From Actinomycetota bacterium (GTDB taxonomy: Bacteria; Actinomycetota; Thermoleophilia; Gaiellales; Gaiellaceae), in NCBI GenBank assembly GCA_013817555.1, contig JACDCN010000091.1, positions 1 through 7,923 on the forward strand: a DNA stretch of 7,923 bases, in the 5' to 3' direction. Of this stretch, positions 4,700-7,923 are shown piece by piece. Positions within the stretch are counted from its first letter, which is position 1. Every line of letters starts with the position of its first letter. A program made the translations under genes and the position numbers. The notes beneath the pieces are model-generated. The model worked only from the letters and a program-made list of their open reading frames with translations. It did not search any database and was not told the origin of the DNA.

Positions 4700-7278
4700 G
4701 AATCGCGCAGCAGTCCGGTGAGAGGATCGACCGGGACCGGCCCGTCGTCTTCCGCTTCGGCGAGACGCGAATCGGAGGCTACGAAGGCGACACCTTCGGC
4801 TCCGCCCTTTACGCGGCAGGCCTTAGGACCTTCTCGCGCTCGTTCAAGTATCACCGGACGCGCGGCCTCTACTGCTGTACCGGCCACTGCCCGAATTGCA
4901 TGATGACCGTGGACGGGGTTCCGAACGTTCGCGTCTGCGTCGAGCCGCTGCGCGAGGGCGCGCACGTGAAGGAGCAGAACGTCTGGGGAAAGCTCGACCT
5001 CGATGTCCTCTCGATCACGGACAAGGTCGGTGGGCCGTTCACACCGGTCGGCTTCTACTACCGGACGATGATCCGGCCGCGCCGTGCCTGGCCGCTGTAC
5101 GAGAAGGTCTTGCGCAACCTCGCCGGACTCGGTCGCGTCGATGAGCGAGGCGGGCACTCGCGGCGCTACGACGTGGAGCACCGACGCGCGCGGGTGCTCG
5201 TCGTCGGCGGATCCGACGCGGGCCGCGCGGCTGCGCTGGCGGCGGCTCGCGAGGGGCCTGGGGTCGTGCTCGTCGACGAAGGGCCGCGGCGCGTGTCGGA
5301 GCTGACCGGAGTAGAAGTGCTGACGCCTGCACGCGCGCTCGGGATCTGGGAGGGCGGCCTCGTCCCCGTCGACTGTGGAACCGTCCTCTACCGATACCGA
5401 GCTGAGCGCATCATCGTCGCGACCGGAGCTCTCGAGCAGCCGATCGTGTTTCCGGGCAACGACCTGGTGGGTGTGATGCTGCCGAGCGCGGCTCGCCGGC
5501 TTATCCGAGACTTCTCCATCCAGCCGGGCGAACGCGCGGTCGTGCTGGGCGCCGACGAGCCCGGGCTCGAGGTCGCCGACGACCTGCAGGAAGCGGGAGT
5601 CGCGGTTCAGCGTGTCGTCGACCTGCGGGAGACGCCGGTGCGGGAGCTCGAAGCCCAGCGCCGGCGCGGTCGGGTGCGCGCCCTGCTGGTCGATGGGGAG
5701 GAAGTCGCGTGCGATCTCGTCGTCGCCTCGGGGGGACGCCAGCCTGCGTACTCTCTCCTCGCCCAAGCGGGCGCCCGCGTCGAGTTCGACTCCGAGCTCG
5801 GGGTGTTCGTGCCGACGACGCTTCCACCCGGCGTCGAAGCGGTGGGAACTGTTACGGGCGAAGGGCTCCAGAAGATCGACGTCCGTCCGAAGCATGCGGG
5901 GCGGGGGAAATGCTTCGTGTGCATCTGCGAGGACGTGACGACCAAGGACGTCAAGCGCGCGATCGCCGAAGGCTTCGACTCGATCGAGCTCGCCAAGCGG
6001 TACACGACCGTAACCATGGGGCCGTGCCAGGGCAAGCTCTGCCAGCTCGCCTCGATCCGGCTCTACGCCCAGGAGGTGCGGGCCTACGAGAGCGACCTCG
6101 GGACGACGACCGCCCGTCCGCCCTGGTCGCCTGTCGAGATGGGACTCCTCGCCGGCCGCCACTTCGAGCCCGCGCGCCGCACGTCGCTCCACTTCCGGCA
6201 TGAGGAGGCGGGGGCGCGCATGCAGTGGGCAGGGCCGTGGAAGCGCCCGTACGCCTACGGCGAGCGACCCGAGGACGAGGTTCGCGCCGTGCACGAGTCT
6301 TTGGGAGTGATCGACGTCTCGACGCTCGGGAAGATCCTGGTCGAAGGGCCGGAAGCTGCAGCCCTTCTCGAGCGTCTCTACCCCAATCGCTTCGCCGACC
6401 TTCGGCCCGGACGGATCCGCTACGGCGTGTTGACCTCGGACGGCGGCCGAATCATGGACGACGGCACGATCGGGCGGCTCTCGGAGGAGCTCTACTACGT
6501 CACGACCACGTCGACCGGCGCTGACTCGGTCACTGCCTGGTTCGAGTGGTGGAACGCGGTCTGGGGCTACGAGGCGGAGATCGTCAACGTCACCGGCGCG
6601 CTGGCCGCGCTCAACCTCGCAGGGCCGCAGGCACGGGAAGCGCTGCAGCGACTCACCGAGGACGACGTCTCGGACGAGGCACTCAAGTATCTGGACGCGA
6701 AGCCGCTCGAAGTCGCGGGGATTCCCTGCCTCGCTTTGCGCATCGGGTTCGTCGGCGAGCTCGGATACGAGCTCCACTGCCCGAGCCCGGCGGCCGAGTT
6801 CCTCTGGGACCGGCTCGTCGGCGACGGCGCGCGCCCCTTCGGGCTCGAACCCCAGCGCATCCTGCGTTTGGAGAAAGGACACGTCATCGTCGGCCAGGAC
6901 ACAGACTCGGAGTCGAACCTCCTCTCGGCGGCAATGTCCTGGCTCCCCAAGCTCGACAAGGACGACTTCGTCGGCAAGCTCGCCGTGGAGCACTTCGCAG
7001 AGCGCGAGCCGCTCGAGCGGCTGGTGGGTTTTGTCATGGAGGACGGCGTCGTGCCCGCCGAGGGCGCGCAGATCGTGATCGAGGGGTATCCGGCGGGGCG
7101 AATCACGAGCGCGCGCCGGAGTGAAGCGGTCGGATCGGTGATTGGGCTCGCATGGCTGCCTGTGGAGCGGGCGGACGACGGGACGCGCTTCGAGGTCCGG
7201 GTCGACCGACGCCTGCTCGGGGGTCGAGTCAAGTCCGGGCCGTTCTACGACGTCGACGGAAAGCGGATGCGCTCATGA
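4696..7278 (+). CDS. soxA: Sarcosine oxidase alpha subunit-like protein with two candidate [2Fe-2S] sites
   Basis: The product is 860 residues, about 100 shorter than typical SoxA. GTG 4696 overlaps the soxD stop (GTGA) and has GGAAG 5 nt upstream; more upstream in-frame sequence would lie inside soxD. Domains in order: an N-terminal beta-grasp domain with RSFKYHRTRGLY and Cys60-x4-Cys65-x2-Cys68-x12-Cys81; a SoxA linker (FYYRTMIRP); a two-part FAD/NAD domain with VLVVGGSDAG at 167-176 and IIVATGALEQPIVFPGND at 239-256; a BFD-like helical domain with Cys409-x-Cys411-x32-Cys444-x4-Cys449; and a C-terminal GcvT-like folate-binding part from about 509, including TLGKILVEGPEAA, RYGVLTSDGGRIMDDGTIGR and RLEKGHVIVGQDTD. 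SoxA chains oxidatively demethylate N-methyl amino acids with the beta subunit and pass formaldehyde to tetrahydrofolate. Classical SoxA has no Fe-S ligands; this one keeps both sets, as in HcnAB or hydroxyproline-dehydrogenase relatives. The third position of GxGxxG is Ser173, so dinucleotide binding may differ. The substrate is inferred, and MgdC of N-methylglutamate dehydrogenase is an alternative. Confidence 0.9.
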   Translation: MRIAQQSGERIDRDRPVVFRFGETRIGGYEGDTFGSALYAAGLRTFSRSFKYHRTRGLYCCTGHCPNCMMTVDGVPNVRVCVEPLREGAHVKEQNVWGKLDLDVLSITDKVGGPFTPVGFYYRTMIRPRRAWPLYEKVLRNLAGLGRVDERGGHSRRYDVEHRRARVLVVGGSDAGRAAALAAAREGPGVVLVDEGPRRVSELTGVEVLTPARALGIWEGGLVPVDCGTVLYRYRAERIIVATGALEQPIVFPGNDLVGVMLPSAARRLIRDFSIQPGERAVVLGADEPGLEVADDLQEAGVAVQRVVDLRETPVRELEAQRRRGRVRALLVDGEEVACDLVVASGGRQPAYSLLAQAGARVEFDSELGVFVPTTLPPGVEAVGTVTGEGLQKIDVRPKHAGRGKCFVCICEDVTTKDVKRAIAEGFDSIELAKRYTTVTMGPCQGKLCQLASIRLYAQEVRAYESDLGTTTARPPWSPVEMGLLAGRHFEPARRTSLHFRHEEAGARMQWAGPWKRPYAYGERPEDEVRAVHESLGVIDVSTLGKILVEGPEAAALLERLYPNRFADLRPGRIRYGVLTSDGGRIMDDGTIGRLSEELYYVTTTSTGADSVTAWFEWWNAVWGYEAEIVNVTGALAALNLAGPQAREALQRLTEDDVSDEALKYLDAKPLEVAGIPCLALRIGFVGELGYELHCPSPAAEFLWDRLVGDGARPFGLEPQRILRLEKGHVIVGQDTDSESNLLSAAMSWLPKLDKDDFVGKLAVEHFAEREPLERLVGFVMEDGVVPAEGAQIVIEGYPAGRITSARRSEAVGSVIGLAWLPVERADDGTRFEVRVDRRLLGGRVKSGPFYDVDGKRMRS

Positions 7279-7826
7279 CCCTGCTCGATTTCCTCTCGCC
7301 CTCGCGTTGCGAGCCGGGAACGACGGCCTCGCCGCTCCGCCGCGCGCTGGCAGATGCCGACTCGGCCGTCGTCCAGGATCTATGGCCGGACGGGAAGCTA
7401 GAGGTCCGCGGAGACCTCGGCCTCGTGGTGCCGCGCGCGGGGGAGGAGCTCGTGCAGCTCACGCCCAGGCGGGGCTATCTGCTAACGCAAGACGATCCCG
7501 CCGATGTCGTCGCGCGCCTGCGCGAGGTCGGACTTCTCGCGTACGACGCGACGGGCGCGCTGGCCGGAATCGCGATCCAGGGCGAGCAGCTGATGCGACG
7601 TCTAACCGATCTCGACCTCGACGAGCTGCCCGCTGCTGGGCCGCTGCTCTCGCGAGTCACCGCGGTGATTCTTAGAGATGAAGGCGAACGGTTCCGGGTC
7701 TACGTACCGCAGGAGTTGGCGCACGACGTCGCCGTGGCGGTTCTCGACGCGGCGGCGGGGTTGGCGAACACCGAGGTCAGGCTGAAGCCTGACCCCAGCG
7801 AATCGGAAGGCGGAGAGGTGGCGTGA
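7275..7826 (+). CDS. soxG: Sarcosine oxidase gamma subunit-like protein (SoxG family)
   Basis: The product is 183 residues, close to the usual 190-200. The ATG at 7275 overlaps the soxA stop as ATGA, with GGAAAG 11 nt upstream. The sequence is divergent, as SoxG proteins generally are, but the pattern fits: an N-terminal leader with LSPSRCEPGTTASPLRRALA, the segment VVQDLWPDGKLEVRGDLG, the strand-rich core with LLTQDDPADVVARLREVG, then the segment MRRLTDLDLDELPAAGPLLS and the typical late ERFRVYVPQELAHDVAVAVL. Gamma is a non-catalytic subunit with a GcvT/YgfZ-like fold that packs against alpha. No cofactor residues are expected and none are seen. Position between alpha and beta genes supports the call more than sequence similarity does. 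The role in N-methylglutamate dehydrogenase (MgdD) would be the same. Confidence 0.78.
   Translation: MTLLDFLSPSRCEPGTTASPLRRALADADSAVVQDLWPDGKLEVRGDLGLVVPRAGEELVQLTPRRGYLLTQDDPADVVARLREVGLLAYDATGALAGIAIQGEQLMRRLTDLDLDELPAAGPLLSRVTAVILRDEGERFRVYVPQELAHDVAVAVLDAAAGLANTEVRLKPDPSESEGGEVA
7812..7818 (+). promoter_or_regulatory. Ribosome binding site of the beta subunit gene
   Basis: GGAGAGG lies 4 nt before GTG 7823. It is the strongest Shine-Dalgarno in the operon and decides the start of the last visible gene, whose GTG overlaps the soxG TGA. Confidence 0.55.
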
Positions 7827-7923
7827 AGGACATCTTCCGAGTCCAGCGCATGTGGCGGCCGCGAAGCGAGCTCAAGCGCCGCTACGACGTCGTCGTCGTG
7901 GGGGCGGGGTCACACGGGCTCGC
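7823..7923 (+). CDS. soxB: Sarcosine oxidase beta subunit-like flavoprotein, N-terminal fragment
   Basis: Only the first 33 codons are in the window. From GTG 7823 the product begins MKDIFRVQRMWRP, then LKRRYDVVVVGAGSHGLA before the edge. GAGSHG is the GxGxxG FAD loop of the D-amino-acid-oxidase-type fold, and a His-Gly after the loop is characteristic of SoxB chains (the usual form is GGGGHGLA). The beta subunit holds the amine-oxidising FAD site and, in sarcosine oxidase, a covalent FMN at the interface with alpha. Whether the FMN-attaching His is present cannot be seen here. GTGA overlap with soxG continues the pattern of the operon. The order delta-alpha-gamma-beta differs from the classic soxBDAG order. 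An MgdA-type N-methylglutamate dehydrogenase subunit or another member of this FAD oxidoreductase family is possible. Confidence 0.8.
   Translation, partial: MKDIFRVQRMWRPRSELKRRYDVVVVGAGSHGL

Noticed and set aside
4441..6993. An 850-codon open frame on the minus strand, antisense to soxD and soxA
   Set aside because: Its translation is rich in Arg, Asp, Glu, Val and Ala without recognisable domains, while the opposite strand encodes clear SoxD and SoxA domains throughout. Long antisense frames are expected from strongly GC-biased third codon positions.
1..7923. tRNA, rRNA, CRISPR arrays, insertion sequences, attachment sites
   Set aside because: I found no tRNA-like cloverleaf, no regularly spaced repeats, no transposase or integrase frame and no terminal inverted repeats on either strand.

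Overview
This is a 7.9-kb, GC-rich, gene-dense bacterial window. Its base composition, its frequent GTG starts, several starts without a Shine-Dalgarno and -10 boxes placed directly before start codons suggest a high-GC Actinomycetota-type genome, perhaps a Thermoleophilia-like soil lineage. That placement is inference, because there is no marker gene.

Layout. (a) 1-741, plus strand: the C-terminal end of a GltB-type, FMN-binding glutamate synthase family protein, then an SRPBCC/AHSA1-type gene broken by an apparent single-base loss in a T run near 412-414. (b) 741-2413, minus strand: a probable transcription unit, read NTF2-like (DUF4440) protein, then NAD(P)-binding DUF1932 oxidoreductase, then two-CBS-domain protein. 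It meets the AHSA1 gene tail to tail with a 4-nt overlap. (c) 2558-3570: a short membrane-only CDF-type cation transporter (minus) divergent from an ArsR-family regulator (plus). The AT-rich 59-nt spacer between them holds a promoter and an inverted repeat that looks like the ArsR operator. (d) 3593-4360, minus: an IclR-family regulator divergent from (e) 4418-7923, plus: a tightly overlapping soxD-soxA-soxG-soxB-like operon encoding a heterotetrameric sarcosine-oxidase/N-methylglutamate-dehydrogenase-type complex. soxB runs off the right edge.

How the genes may work together. All three sox junctions are 4-nt start/stop overlaps, so the subunits are probably translated in a coupled way and assembled together, with the IclR protein as the likely local regulator. 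The glutamate-synthase-like gene about 4 kb upstream belongs to the family that supplies N-methylglutamate synthase (MgsC/GlxD), and sox-like subunits make up N-methylglutamate dehydrogenase (MgdABCD). The locus may therefore handle N-methylated amines or amino acids, but the substrate cannot be read from the sequence.

The most striking observation is in the alpha subunit. It carries two complete sets of four cysteines with the spacing of [2Fe-2S] sites: an N-terminal Fer2_4-like set and an internal BFD-like set. Classical heterotetrameric sarcosine oxidase has no Fe-S clusters. The alpha subunit also has a degenerate GxGxxG dinucleotide motif. Together these suggest an Fe-S-wired dehydrogenase variant of the sarcosine oxidase architecture rather than a standard O2-using oxidase.
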